A stretch of 64,000 nt of DNA from Flavobacteria bacterium BBFL7 (lineage in GTDB: Bacteria > Bacteroidota > Bacteroidia > Flavobacteriales > Flavobacteriaceae), in NCBI GenBank assembly GCA_000153385.1, contig CH672374.1, positions 880,958 through 944,957 of the forward strand. Direction: 5' to 3'. Below the pieces are notes generated by a model. It was not told the DNA's origin. It saw nothing but the letters and a program-made list of their open reading frames with translations, and did no database searches. The position numbers and the translations under genes were made by a program. The first letter of the stretch is position 1. Each line of letters starts with the position of its first letter. Of the stretch, positions 53,950 to 64,000 are shown piece after piece.

Positions 53950-54861
53950 TTGATTAAAAGCAAGTTTAGTATAAAGGACCTAGAAAACCTTAGCGGTATA
54001 AAGGCACATACCATTAGAATTTGGGAAAAAAGGTATGGCTTACTCACACCGGATCGAACTGACACTAACATTAGAACCTATGATTTAGAAGCTCTCCAGA
54101 AAATATTAAACATATCTTACTTAAAAAATGCTGGAATTAAAATTTCAGCAATTGCTGAACTAAGCTCTGAAGATATAGAAGTTCAAGTCAGAAATTTTGC
54201 TGAAAGAAATAATAAGAATGATCATGCTATTCAAGAATTAAAACTCGCGATGGTTAACTTCGACCAGCAAATGTTTCAAAGAGTCTATCAAAGTTCCTTA
54301 GATGAGTTTGGTTTTTCTGGCGTCTTTTACAATTTATTCGTACCATTTCTTGAGGAGTTAGGCTACTTATGGCAATCTAAAACTATCAATTTAGCACATG
54401 AACACTTTATCAGCCATTTAATAAAACAAAAGGTGCTGATCAATTTAGAAAAGCTTCAATATGAACAACCTCAAAATCAAGAACAAGTCTATATTTTATT
54501 CCTACCCGAGAATGAAATGCACGAATTAGGATTGCTCTTTCTGAATTACGAATTGTTAAAGCGAGGATGTAATACAATTTACCTTGGGGCTAGTATGATG
54601 TTAGAATCACTTCCCTTTTTTAAGAATAAAGAAGCTATTCCCACATTTATAACGTATGTGACCGTTCAACCAACAGAAAAGCAACTTCCCGCCTTTTTGA
54701 AACAATTTGACAAAAAAGTTGCTAATGGAGACGATATAGAACTTTGGGTTTTAGGTCAATTAGCTCAAAAGATTAAGGAGAAAGACCTTAAACCTAACCA
54801 ACTTGTATTTAAAGGTATATCTGATGTGATAGGTCAAATTCCAGATTTAGTAAAATCATGA
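53950..54861 (+). CDS. MerR-family regulator with B12-binding-type C-domain (CarH/LitR-like)
   Basis: A 303-residue regulator. The MerR HTH (7-75; [25 protein letters not shown]) is followed by a helical bundle with the W-x9-EH motif (Trp141, Glu151, His152) that caps adenosylcobalamin in CarH, and a Rossmann domain with ExHxxG (Glu189, His191, Gly194), equivalent to the cobalamin-ligand motif DxHxxG. In CarH/LitR, light breaks the B12-bound tetramer and derepresses carotenoid genes. The start is TTG: the family begins a few residues before [11 protein letters not shown] and no ATG is available. It overlaps crtI by 4 bp. Confidence 0.88.
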   Translation: MIKSKFSIKDLENLSGIKAHTIRIWEKRYGLLTPDRTDTNIRTYDLEALQKILNISYLKNAGIKISAIAELSSEDIEVQVRNFAERNNKNDHAIQELKLAMVNFDQQMFQRVYQSSLDEFGFSGVFYNLFVPFLEELGYLWQSKTINLAHEHFISHLIKQKVLINLEKLQYEQPQNQEQVYILFLPENEMHELGLLFLNYELLKRGCNTIYLGASMMLESLPFFKNKEAIPTFITYVTVQPTEKQLPAFLKQFDKKVANGDDIELWVLGQLAQKIKEKDLKPNQLVFKGISDVIGQIPDLVKS

Positions 54862-56318
54862 GTAAAAAAATAGCAATTATCGGTTCAGGCTTTGCGTCTC
54901 TTTCCGCAGCCAGTTATTTAGCTCAAGCAGGTAATGATGTTACCATCTTTGAAAAAAATGAAACCGTTGGTGGTAGAGCAAGAAGGTTAAATAAAAAGGG
55001 ATTTAGCTTTGACATAGGCCCATCTTGGTATTGGATGCCAGATATATTTGAACGTTTCTTCGCTGATTTTGATAAAAAGCCTTCAGATTATTATCAACTT
55101 GATAAATTGAGTCCAGCTTATACAGTAGTATTTAAAGATGAATCTATTGAGATTGGTGATAATATTGAATCCATAAAAAATACATTTGAAAAAATTGAAA
55201 AAGGAAGTTCAAAACCTTTACAAGATTTTATTGATAATGCTAAAGAAAACTATAACATCGCAATTAAGAAACTAGTTTATAGACCAGGAGAATCGGCTCT
55301 AGAACTTGTTACTCCGCAAACGGTCAAAAAGCTTGGGGCTTTTATTAGTAATGTTTCTAGAGATGTCCGTAAGAAGTTTTCTAATCATAAACTGGTTTCT
55401 ATATTAGAATTCCCAGTCTTGTTCTTAGGAGCCACACCAGGGAATACTCCTAGCTTTTATAACTTCATGAATTATGCAGATTTTGGTTTAGGGACATGGC
55501 ACCCTAAAGGAGGTATGTATGAAGTTATTTTAGCAATGGAAAAATTAGCTAAAGAACAAGGTGCTCAAATAAAAACTAGATCACCCGTCAAAGAAATTCT
55601 AGTAAATAATAAAAACCAAGCGTACGGTATTAGCGTAAATGATGAGAAACTGATGTTCGACACAATTCTTTCCGGTGCAGATTATCATCACTCAGAAACG
55701 CTTTTACCAAAAAAGTATAGGCAATATTCTGAAGCCTATTGGGAGAAAAAAACCTTTGCTCCTAGTTCATTAATTTTCTATGTCGGTTTTGATAAGAAAT
55801 TAAAAAACATTGAACATCATAATTTGTTCTTTGACACAGATTTTGAAAAACATGCTCATGAAATTTATGAAAAACCACAATGGCCTGAAGATCCGCTATT
55901 CTATGCAAATTTCACCTCTGTAACAGATAAAAGTACAGCTCCGGAAGGTTGCGAAAATGGTTTTTTCCTAATTCCTCTTGCTCCAGGTTTAGATGACACG
56001 CCTGAACTTCGGGAAAAATATTTCAATATTATTATAAAACGTTTTGAAGAGAGAACTCAGCAAAACATTACGAATCACATTATATTTAAAGAATCATTTT
56101 GCGTTAATGATTTTAAATCAGAATATAATAGTTATAAAGGAAACGCTTATGGCATGGCTAACACCTTATTACAAACAGCTTTTTTACGACCTAATTTAAA
56201 AAGTAAGAAAGTAAAAAATTTATATTTCACTGGTCAACTTACTGTTCCTGGACCTGGTGTACCACCATCACTCATCTCTGGAAAACTAGCGGCAGACCTT
56301 ATTAAAAAATATTCATAA
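54858..56318 (+). CDS. crtI: Phytoene desaturase
   Basis: A 486-residue FAD enzyme: dinucleotide fold [38 protein letters not shown] (read in parts: [16 protein letters not shown] and [11 protein letters not shown]), substrate-pocket [11 protein letters not shown], and C-terminal [24 protein letters not shown]. It desaturates phytoene to lycopene. It is the second gene of the carotenoid operon and overlaps merR. Confidence 0.94.
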   Translation: MSKKIAIIGSGFASLSAASYLAQAGNDVTIFEKNETVGGRARRLNKKGFSFDIGPSWYWMPDIFERFFADFDKKPSDYYQLDKLSPAYTVVFKDESIEIGDNIESIKNTFEKIEKGSSKPLQDFIDNAKENYNIAIKKLVYRPGESALELVTPQTVKKLGAFISNVSRDVRKKFSNHKLVSILEFPVLFLGATPGNTPSFYNFMNYADFGLGTWHPKGGMYEVILAMEKLAKEQGAQIKTRSPVKEILVNNKNQAYGISVNDEKLMFDTILSGADYHHSETLLPKKYRQYSEAYWEKKTFAPSSLIFYVGFDKKLKNIEHHNLFFDTDFEKHAHEIYEKPQWPEDPLFYANFTSVTDKSTAPEGCENGFFLIPLAPGLDDTPELREKYFNIIIKRFEERTQQNITNHIIFKESFCVNDFKSEYNSYKGNAYGMANTLLQTAFLRPNLKSKKVKNLYFTGQLTVPGPGVPPSLISGKLAADLIKKYS

Positions 56319-56320
56319 TT

Positions 56321-57160
56321 ATGAAAAGCTTATTCGATAAAGTATCCCGTCAGTGCAGTAAGGCTGTTACTAATAATTATAGCACCTCTTTCTCTTTAGC
56401 CAGTAAAATGTTAGGCCCCACGATTAGACAAGACATTCATAATATATATGGATTTGTAAGATTTGCAGATGAAATAGTCGACTCTTTTCATGATTATGAT
56501 AAAAGAACCTTATTAGATCGATTTGAATTAGATCTTAAATATGCCATTGAAGAAAAAATAAGTTTAAACCCTATTTTAAATTCATTTCAAGAAACCGTAA
56601 ATAAATACAATATCACTCCTGACATGTATGGCGCATTTATAAATAGTATGCGATTAGATCTTGATAAATCTGTTTACTTAACTGACGAAGAGTATAAAAA
56701 CTACATATATGGAAGTGCAGACGTTGTAGGTTTAATGTCTTTAAAAGTATTTGTAAAGGGCGATCAAGAAAAATATAATGAATTGAAAGATGATGCAATG
56801 AGATTAGGAAGTGCTTTTCAAAAAGTAAACTTCCTACGTGATTTAAAAGCTGATCTCGATGTCCTAGAAAGAAGTTATTTTCCCAATACAGATTTACAAG
56901 ATCTATCAGAAAGTGACAAAGCAAGGCTTATACAAGAAATTAAAGAGGATTTTGATGCTGGGCTTAAAGGTATCCAGCGATTGCCAGTAGAAGCTAAATT
57001 AGGTGTATATACAGCCTATGTCTATTATCGCAGACTACTTACTCGATTAGAGCGTACTCCATCTAAAGAAATCAGAAATGCTCGTATTCGTGTTCCTAAT
57101 TATGAAAAAATAGGTTTATTAGCAAAAGGTTACGTAAGCTATCGTTTAAATTTGATCTAA
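56321..57160 (+). CDS. crtB: Phytoene synthase
   Basis: A 279-residue trans-isoprenyl head-to-head synthase. Metal-binding Asp motifs are seen in RFADEIVDSFHDY and FLRDLKADLDVLERSYFP; YGSADVVGLMSL and NYSTSFSLAS are typical. It joins two geranylgeranyl diphosphates into phytoene. It starts 2 bp after crtI and overlaps crtZ by one base. Confidence 0.95.
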   Translation: MKSLFDKVSRQCSKAVTNNYSTSFSLASKMLGPTIRQDIHNIYGFVRFADEIVDSFHDYDKRTLLDRFELDLKYAIEEKISLNPILNSFQETVNKYNITPDMYGAFINSMRLDLDKSVYLTDEEYKNYIYGSADVVGLMSLKVFVKGDQEKYNELKDDAMRLGSAFQKVNFLRDLKADLDVLERSYFPNTDLQDLSESDKARLIQEIKEDFDAGLKGIQRLPVEAKLGVYTAYVYYRRLLTRLERTPSKEIRNARIRVPNYEKIGLLAKGYVSYRLNLI

Positions 57161-57606
57161 TGGAAATACTTTTTTGGACGACTATCTTTCTCGCAACTTT
57201 TTGCATTATGGAATTTAATGCCTGGTGGATGCACAAATACGTGATGCATGGATTTTTATGGAATTTACATGAAGATCACCATCACAAAAAACATGATAGC
57301 TGGTTTGAAAAAAACGACTTCTTTTTTGTCTTTTATGCCGCCATTAGTATAGGTCTTAAAGTAGCACATAGTGAATTTGATTTATGGTGGGCATTACCTA
57401 TGAGCGCAGGAATATTTGCTTATGGAGTAGCTTACTTTATTGTTCATGATATTTTTATTCACCAACGATTCAAATGGTTACGTAAAGCAAATAATGTCTA
57501 TGCACGAGGTGTAAGAAGGGCTCATAAAATCCATCATAAACATATTGGTAAGGAAAAAGGTGAAAACTTTGGAATGCTTATCGTACCTCTTAAATATTTT
57601 AAATAA
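57160..57606 (+). CDS. crtZ: Beta-carotene 3-hydroxylase
   Basis: A 148-residue membrane-bound di-iron hydroxylase. The histidine clusters WWMHKYVMHGFLWNLHEDHHHKKH, HDIFIHQR and RAHKIHHKH match the fatty-acid-hydroxylase superfamily ligands. It adds 3-hydroxyl groups to the beta-ionone ring, giving zeaxanthin-type ends (3-hydroxy group of saproxanthin/myxol). It overlaps crtB by 1 bp and abuts crtD. Confidence 0.94.
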   Translation: MEILFWTTIFLATFCIMEFNAWWMHKYVMHGFLWNLHEDHHHKKHDSWFEKNDFFFVFYAAISIGLKVAHSEFDLWWALPMSAGIFAYGVAYFIVHDIFIHQRFKWLRKANNVYARGVRRAHKIHHKHIGKEKGENFGMLIVPLKYFK

Positions 57607-59668
<2,062 letters not shown>

Positions 59669-59690
<22 letters not shown>

Positions 59691-60805
59691 CAATTATAGG
59701 TTTAGGATGTGCTGGTAGCCATGTAGCTATAGAACTGATAAAACAGCGTCCAGACATTAAAATAGTAGTAATTGATAATGCTGCTGCTATCTTGCATAAG
59801 AAATGGTCTTTTTGGGAAAAAGGCGTTGGTAAATGGGACCATATAATTTTAAAAGAATGGAGTCGCGGTCTTTTTAAAACAGATCTGGACAGTATAAATC
59901 TAGACATGAATCCTTATGTCTATAAATCTATCAATAGTGTTGATTTTATCGCTTTCGCGAAAGCGAAATTAAAAGAGAGTAATCATTCTACATTCATCAA
60001 TTCTACAGTAATAGACATCGATGAAACAGATAGTGAATTACACGCCATTAATCATTCAGACGGAACTGTACATGCTAAACTTGTACTAGACAGTCGGATC
60101 GATCATCAATTCTTTAAAGACCAAAAGGCGATCACTATACAACAACACTTTAAAGGTTGGACTATTGAAACGACTAAGGACACTTTCAATCCAGAGTGTT
60201 TCACTATGATGGATTACAGCTTGAAAGATCAAGGTACTACTAGCTTTACTTACATTTTACCATATAGTTCTCGAAAAGCGCTCATCGAATTCACATATTT
60301 CTCACCTGATCTAGTTGAGGATACAGTCTATGATACATTTTTAAAGCGCTATATAACTGAGCAATTAAATATTACAGATTATAAAATTGTTGAAGTAGAG
60401 AAAGGTATTATCCCTATGACAACCTATGATTTCAATCAGCACCATTCACATAATCGTTATAAGATAGGTACTGCTGGTGGCTGGGTAAAACCGTCGACTG
60501 GTTACTCTTTTAAAATGACAGAGAAAAAAGCGGCCATTTTGGTACGTAATTACGTTAATGGATTACCACTACTAACTGATTTATTTACAAAACGATTTAG
60601 TATTTACGATAGCAGTATGTTGTCTGTCCTTCGTGATTTTAATAAGGATGGCCCAATGTTTTTTCATCGATTATATAAAAATAATGCCATCCATAACTTG
60701 TTTAAATTCTTAGATGAGGAAACAACTCTTTCTGAAGAAATTTCGATAATGAAAAGCATGACGTCGCTGCGCATGATAAAGGCTTTTTTTAAAAGCCTAT
60801 TTTAA
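59669..60805 (+). CDS. crtY: Lycopene cyclase
   Basis: A 378-residue FAD-fold cyclase of the CrtY type: DIAIIGLGCAGSHVAIEL, KWSFWEKG, LDSRIDHQ, MMDYSLKDQGTTSFTYILPYS and GTAGGWVKPSTGYSFKM. It forms beta rings on lycopene. An exact palindrome (59950-59965) encodes AFAKA. It is the last gene of the operon and overlaps the convergent crtA-like gene by 9 bp. Confidence 0.93.
60780..60798. terminator. Shared hairpin at convergent crtY/crtA-like ends
   Basis: AGGCTTTT-TTT-AAAAGCCT, within the last codons of crtY and across the crtA-like stop. It is followed by ATTTTA on the plus strand, so it could end both transcripts. Confidence 0.42.
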
Positions 60806-61504
60806 GCTTATTGGGATTTTAAAATCAAGCCACGAACCGGTTATCCGATAAGGTTGAAATCTAGTAAACATTTCTTCTTTATACCACTGTAATGCTTGAG
60901 TTTGTTGCACAGCATGTCTATGATTTTGACTACGATAAGCAAACTTTTTTAAAGCTCGAGCATCATTCCAAAGACTGAAAGTGGCCATTTGTGTTACTGG
61001 TCGTTCTCCTACTCCAGCAGTAAATAATAGATTAGGATTATCGACTAAATCTATTTGGGAAGTAGGTACATAGTCCCAAAATTTCTTAAGCATTGTAAGT
61101 TTAATAGTTGCTCTTGTTATTACTGAAATAAAAGCGTTATTCTCATCCAAAGAATCACTAGGTTCAAATGGATTTTTCTTAGACCACTGTCCGTGAGCTT
61201 TAAGGCACTTCATGTAGAAAGTAAGCTGTCGCTCGCTGCGATTCTTATAACGATTATATAATACAGAGTGCTCAAAAAAATTCTTTGCTGCCTCTTCATG
61301 ATCCCAAACTTGCAATAATCCATAAACACTCCAGTCTGGTTTAGGGTCAAAATTCTCTTTTCCAGAACCTAACAATTTATAAAACCGCAAGCCATTTACT
61401 TTTTTCATGGGTTGATGCGCAAATTGCATCATCCCAAAAGCCCAAAGCTTTTCTTTTACAGTAGCATATTTAAAAAAAGTAAGTGTAGTGATTTGTTGTG
61501 ACAT
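60797..61504 (-). CDS. CrtA-like carotenoid monooxygenase (spheroidene monooxygenase family)
   Basis: A 235-residue protein with the CrtA-type C-terminal half GVGERPVTQMATFSLWNDARALKKFAYRSQNHRHAVQ and WYKEEMFTRFQPY. In phototrophs CrtA adds a 2-keto group to acyclic carotenoid ends. Here it may oxidise the C2 position of the saproxanthin/myxol series, which is inference from the adjacent pathway genes. It has its own promoter (TATCTTTG at 61511-61518, minus strand) and so is regulated apart from the operon. Confidence 0.85.
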   Translation of the reverse strand: MSQQITTLTFFKYATVKEKLWAFGMMQFAHQPMKKVNGLRFYKLLGSGKENFDPKPDWSVYGLLQVWDHEEAAKNFFEHSVLYNRYKNRSERQLTFYMKCLKAHGQWSKKNPFEPSDSLDENNAFISVITRATIKLTMLKKFWDYVPTSQIDLVDNPNLLFTAGVGERPVTQMATFSLWNDARALKKFAYRSQNHRHAVQQTQALQWYKEEMFTRFQPYRITGSWLDFKIPISLK

Positions 61505-61604
61505 GTTTTACAAAGATAGATGCTACTCAATTTTAAAAATCATAAAATAATAACATATCCTTTAAGTACTTGTTTAATGAATAAATTTAATAATAGAATA
61601 TATA

Positions 61605-61636
61605 AAAATGCCTCTTGGAATCCCAAGAGGCATTTT
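61605..61636. terminator. Bidirectional terminator between crtA-like gene and aconitase
   Basis: AAAATGCCTCTTGG-AATC-CCAAGAGGCATTTT, a perfect 14-bp stem. It lies 27 bp past the aconitase stop and ends that (-) transcript. Confidence 0.92.
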
Positions 61637-61662
61637 AAATATAATTCAAAAAACGCATTTAA

Positions 61663-63930
61663 TTATGCTGCGTTATCTTCTTTAATTTTGTTCAAAGCAC
61701 TTCCTTTATGGAACCACTCAATTTGAGCAGCGTTATAAGTGTGATTTGCCTTAATGGTATCCTTGGAACCATCTGCATGAGTGATCTCAATAGTTAATGG
61801 CACATCTGGAGTAAAGTTAGCAAGATCAACAAAGTTGAACGTATCATCTTCTTGTATTAAATCATAGTCTGCTTCATTTGCAAATGTAAGACCCAACATC
61901 CCTTGTTTCTTAAGGTTAGTTTCATGTATACGTGCAAATGACTTTACAATTACCGCGACAACACCTAAATGACGTGGTTCCATTGCTGCATGTTCACGTG
62001 AAGAACCTTCACCATAGTTATGATCTCCTACTACTACTGACGGTACACCTGCTGCTTTATAGGCTCTAGCTGTTGCTGGAACAGCTCCATACTCACCATC
62101 TAACTGATTTTTAACAAGATTGGTTTGCTTATTATAGGCATTAACCGCTCCTATTAAACAGTTATTTGAGATGTTATCTAAGTGACCTCTATAACGTAAC
62201 CATGGTCCAGCCATAGAAATATGATCTGTTGTACATTTACCAAAAGCCTTTATTAATAATTTTGCATTATTCACATTAGTACCTATAGGAGTAAAAGGTT
62301 CTAGCAATTGCAATCTTTCAGAGTCTTCTGCAACATTTACAACAACACCGCTTCCATCTTCTTGTGGAGCTAAATAACCATCATCTTTTACTTCAAAACC
62401 TTTAGGTGGTAATTCCCATCCTGTAGGCTCATCTAACATCACTTCTTCTCCATCTTCATTAATTAACTTATCAGTGATAGGATTAAAGTCTAGTCTACCG
62501 GCGATAGCTATAGCAGCCACCATCTCTGGAGAAGCTACAAAGGCATGAGTGTTAGGGTTCCCATCGGCACGTTTTGCAAAGTTTCTATTAAATGAATGGA
62601 TAATAGAGTTCTTAGGTGCATTTTTAGGATCTTCATAACGTGCCCATTGACCTATACATGGTCCACAAGCATTGGTAAAGATTTTTGCATCTAATTCTTC
62701 AAATATTCCTAGTATTCCGTCACGCTCTGTAGTATAACGTACTTTTTCAGATCCAGGATTGATTCCGAATTCTGCTTTAGTTTTTAATTTTTTATCAATA
62801 GCCTGCTGCGCAATAGAACTTGCACGAGAAAGATCTTCATAAGAAGAGTTAGTACAAGAACCTATAAGTCCCCATTCTACTTTAAGAGGCCAATCGTTCT
62901 CAGTAGCCTTTGCATTCATTGAACCTACTTCAGTAGCTAAATCTGGAGTAAATGGTCCATTTAAGTGAGGCATTAAAGTATCAAGATTAATTTCAATAAC
63001 TTGATCAAAATATTGTTCTGGATTAGCATATACTTCATCATCACCAGTAAGGTATTCTTTCACATCATTTGCAGCATCTGCAATATCTGAACGATCTGTC
63101 GCACGAAGATAACGTTCCATAGAGGCGTCATATCCAAAAGTAGATGTCGTTGCACCTATTTCTGCTCCCATGTTACAGATAGTTCCCTTTCCAGTACAAG
63201 AAAGGTTAGCAGCACCATCACCAAAATATTCTACAATTGCTCCGGTTCCACCTTTAACAGTTAGAATTTCAGCAACTTTAAGAATTACATCCTTAGGAGC
63301 TGTCCAACCAGATAACTTACCTGTTAATTTAACACCAATAAGCTTAGGGAATTTCAATTCCCAAGCCATACCAGCCATCACATCTACAGCATCTGCTCCA
63401 CCTACACCTATAGCAACCATTCCTAATCCACCTGCATTAACAGTATGGGAATCAGTTCCTATCATCATTCCTCCAGGGAATGCATAGTTTTCAAGAACTA
63501 CTTGGTGAATAATACCAGCACCAGGTTTCCAAAACCCAATACCATATTTATCAGATACTGATTCTAAGAAATTGAAAACTTCGTTAGAAGTATTTAATGC
63601 ATTTTGAAGGTCAGAACTAGCTCCATTTTTTGCTTGAATCAAGTGATCACAATGAACTGTTGTAGGAACTGCTACTTCAGTCTTACCAGCTTGCATAAAT
63701 TGAAGTAAAGCCATTTGAGCCGTAGCATCTTGACATGCGATACGATCTGGTGCAAAGTCTACATAGTCTTTACCTCTAGTAAAAGGTTTACCAGGTGTTC
63801 CATCCCAAAGGTGAGAATATAAAATTTTCTCAGCTAGTGTAAGAGGTTTACCAGTAATCTCACGCGCTTTATTTACGCGAGCTGGCATCTCAGCATACAC
63901 CTTTTTAATCATATCAATATCAAAAGCCAT
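61663..63930 (-). CDS. Aconitate hydratase (aconitase)
   Basis: A 755-residue enzyme of the mitochondrial-type aconitase group. Visible features are [36 protein letters not shown], the 4Fe-4S ligands in [13 protein letters not shown] and [28 protein letters not shown] and the swivel-domain [20 protein letters not shown]. It interconverts citrate and isocitrate in the TCA cycle. It is close to full family length. Confidence 0.96.
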   Translation of the reverse strand: MAFDIDMIKKVYAEMPARVNKAREITGKPLTLAEKILYSHLWDGTPGKPFTRGKDYVDFAPDRIACQDATAQMALLQFMQAGKTEVAVPTTVHCDHLIQAKNGASSDLQNALNTSNEVFNFLESVSDKYGIGFWKPGAGIIHQVVLENYAFPGGMMIGTDSHTVNAGGLGMVAIGVGGADAVDVMAGMAWELKFPKLIGVKLTGKLSGWTAPKDVILKVAEILTVKGGTGAIVEYFGDGAANLSCTGKGTICNMGAEIGATTSTFGYDASMERYLRATDRSDIADAANDVKEYLTGDDEVYANPEQYFDQVIEINLDTLMPHLNGPFTPDLATEVGSMNAKATENDWPLKVEWGLIGSCTNSSYEDLSRASSIAQQAIDKKLKTKAEFGINPGSEKVRYTTERDGILGIFEELDAKIFTNACGPCIGQWARYEDPKNAPKNSIIHSFNRNFAKRADGNPNTHAFVASPEMVAAIAIAGRLDFNPITDKLINEDGEEVMLDEPTGWELPPKGFEVKDDGYLAPQEDGSGVVVNVAEDSERLQLLEPFTPIGTNVNNAKLLIKAFGKCTTDHISMAGPWLRYRGHLDNISNNCLIGAVNAYNKQTNLVKNQLDGEYGAVPATARAYKAAGVPSVVVGDHNYGEGSSREHAAMEPRHLGVVAVIVKSFARIHETNLKKQGMLGLTFANEADYDLIQEDDTFNFVDLANFTPDVPLTIEITHADGSKDTIKANHTYNAAQIEWFHKGSALNKIKEDNAA

Positions 63931-64000
63931 ATATCTTTTTTTAATTATCGTTTTTAAGGATTGCGAAGTTACAAAAATGAGGCGTGAAATGAAAGCCTAA

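Noticed and set aside
61520-61726. Plus-strand frame across the 61605-61636 terminator
   Set aside because: It runs through a perfect terminator hairpin and the aconitase end, and shows no family likeness.

Overview
This window looks like chromosomal sequence from a marine Flavobacteriaceae bacterium (Bacteroidota), probably near Nonlabens/Dokdonia. That placement is my inference. It rests on low GC, promoters of the Bacteroidota type (TAnnTTTG -7 boxes), a hybrid two-component system, TonB receptor plus DUF4249 pairing, a flavobacterial saproxanthin/myxol-type carotenoid operon, and a dense 16-bp palindrome CGCTTTCGCGAAAGCG (9 exact and about 5 one- or two-mismatch copies in 64 kb). I see no insertion sequence, prophage or CRISPR array.

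Layout. 1-3800 (-): hybrid two-component sensor/regulator, cut by the window edge. 4293-16242: uronate catabolism. A (+) operon holds an SDR mannonate oxidoreductase, uxuA, kduI, kduD, a DUF4861 lipoprotein and a three-gene TRAP transporter. Facing it on (-) are uxaC, a GntR/FadR-type repressor, eda and kdgK. Two near-identical TTGGTnnACCAA operators, one before the repressor and one before the operon, tie the locus together. Glucuronate and unsaturated-uronate products both converge on KDG, then KDPG, then pyruvate and glyceraldehyde-3-phosphate.

16463-25491: mixed metabolic genes (FAD oxidoreductase, nitronate monooxygenase, TonB receptor plus DUF4249 lipoprotein, thioredoxin-like protein, nitroreductase, thioesterase, SanA-like protein). 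25596-26658: a 47-residue peptide gene, tRNA-Ser(UGA) and a lipoprotein. 26717-37546: the most striking region. It has six universal stress protein (Usp) genes, a PAS histidine kinase and a response regulator fused to a CRP/FNR DNA-binding module. Six promoters here share one architecture: a TGAY-N4-RTCA inverted repeat, exactly 23 nt, then TAnnTTTR. This fits a two-component CRP/FNR-like stress or oxygen regulon. Nucleoside salvage genes (deoC, deoD), a DinB protein and a TSUP permease are interspersed.

37722-52946: housekeeping genes (mqo, dnaB, accA, lptF/G-type permease, tgt, split transketolase, FKBP isomerase, S4 protein, methyltransferase, phosphoribosyltransferase). 52938-53780: aroK, tRNA-Lys(UUU), tRNA-Leu(GAG). 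53950-60805: a seven-gene carotenoid operon (merR/B12-type regulator, crtI, crtB, crtZ, crtD-like, cruF-like, crtY), with a convergent crtA-like gene. 61663-63930 (-): aconitase.
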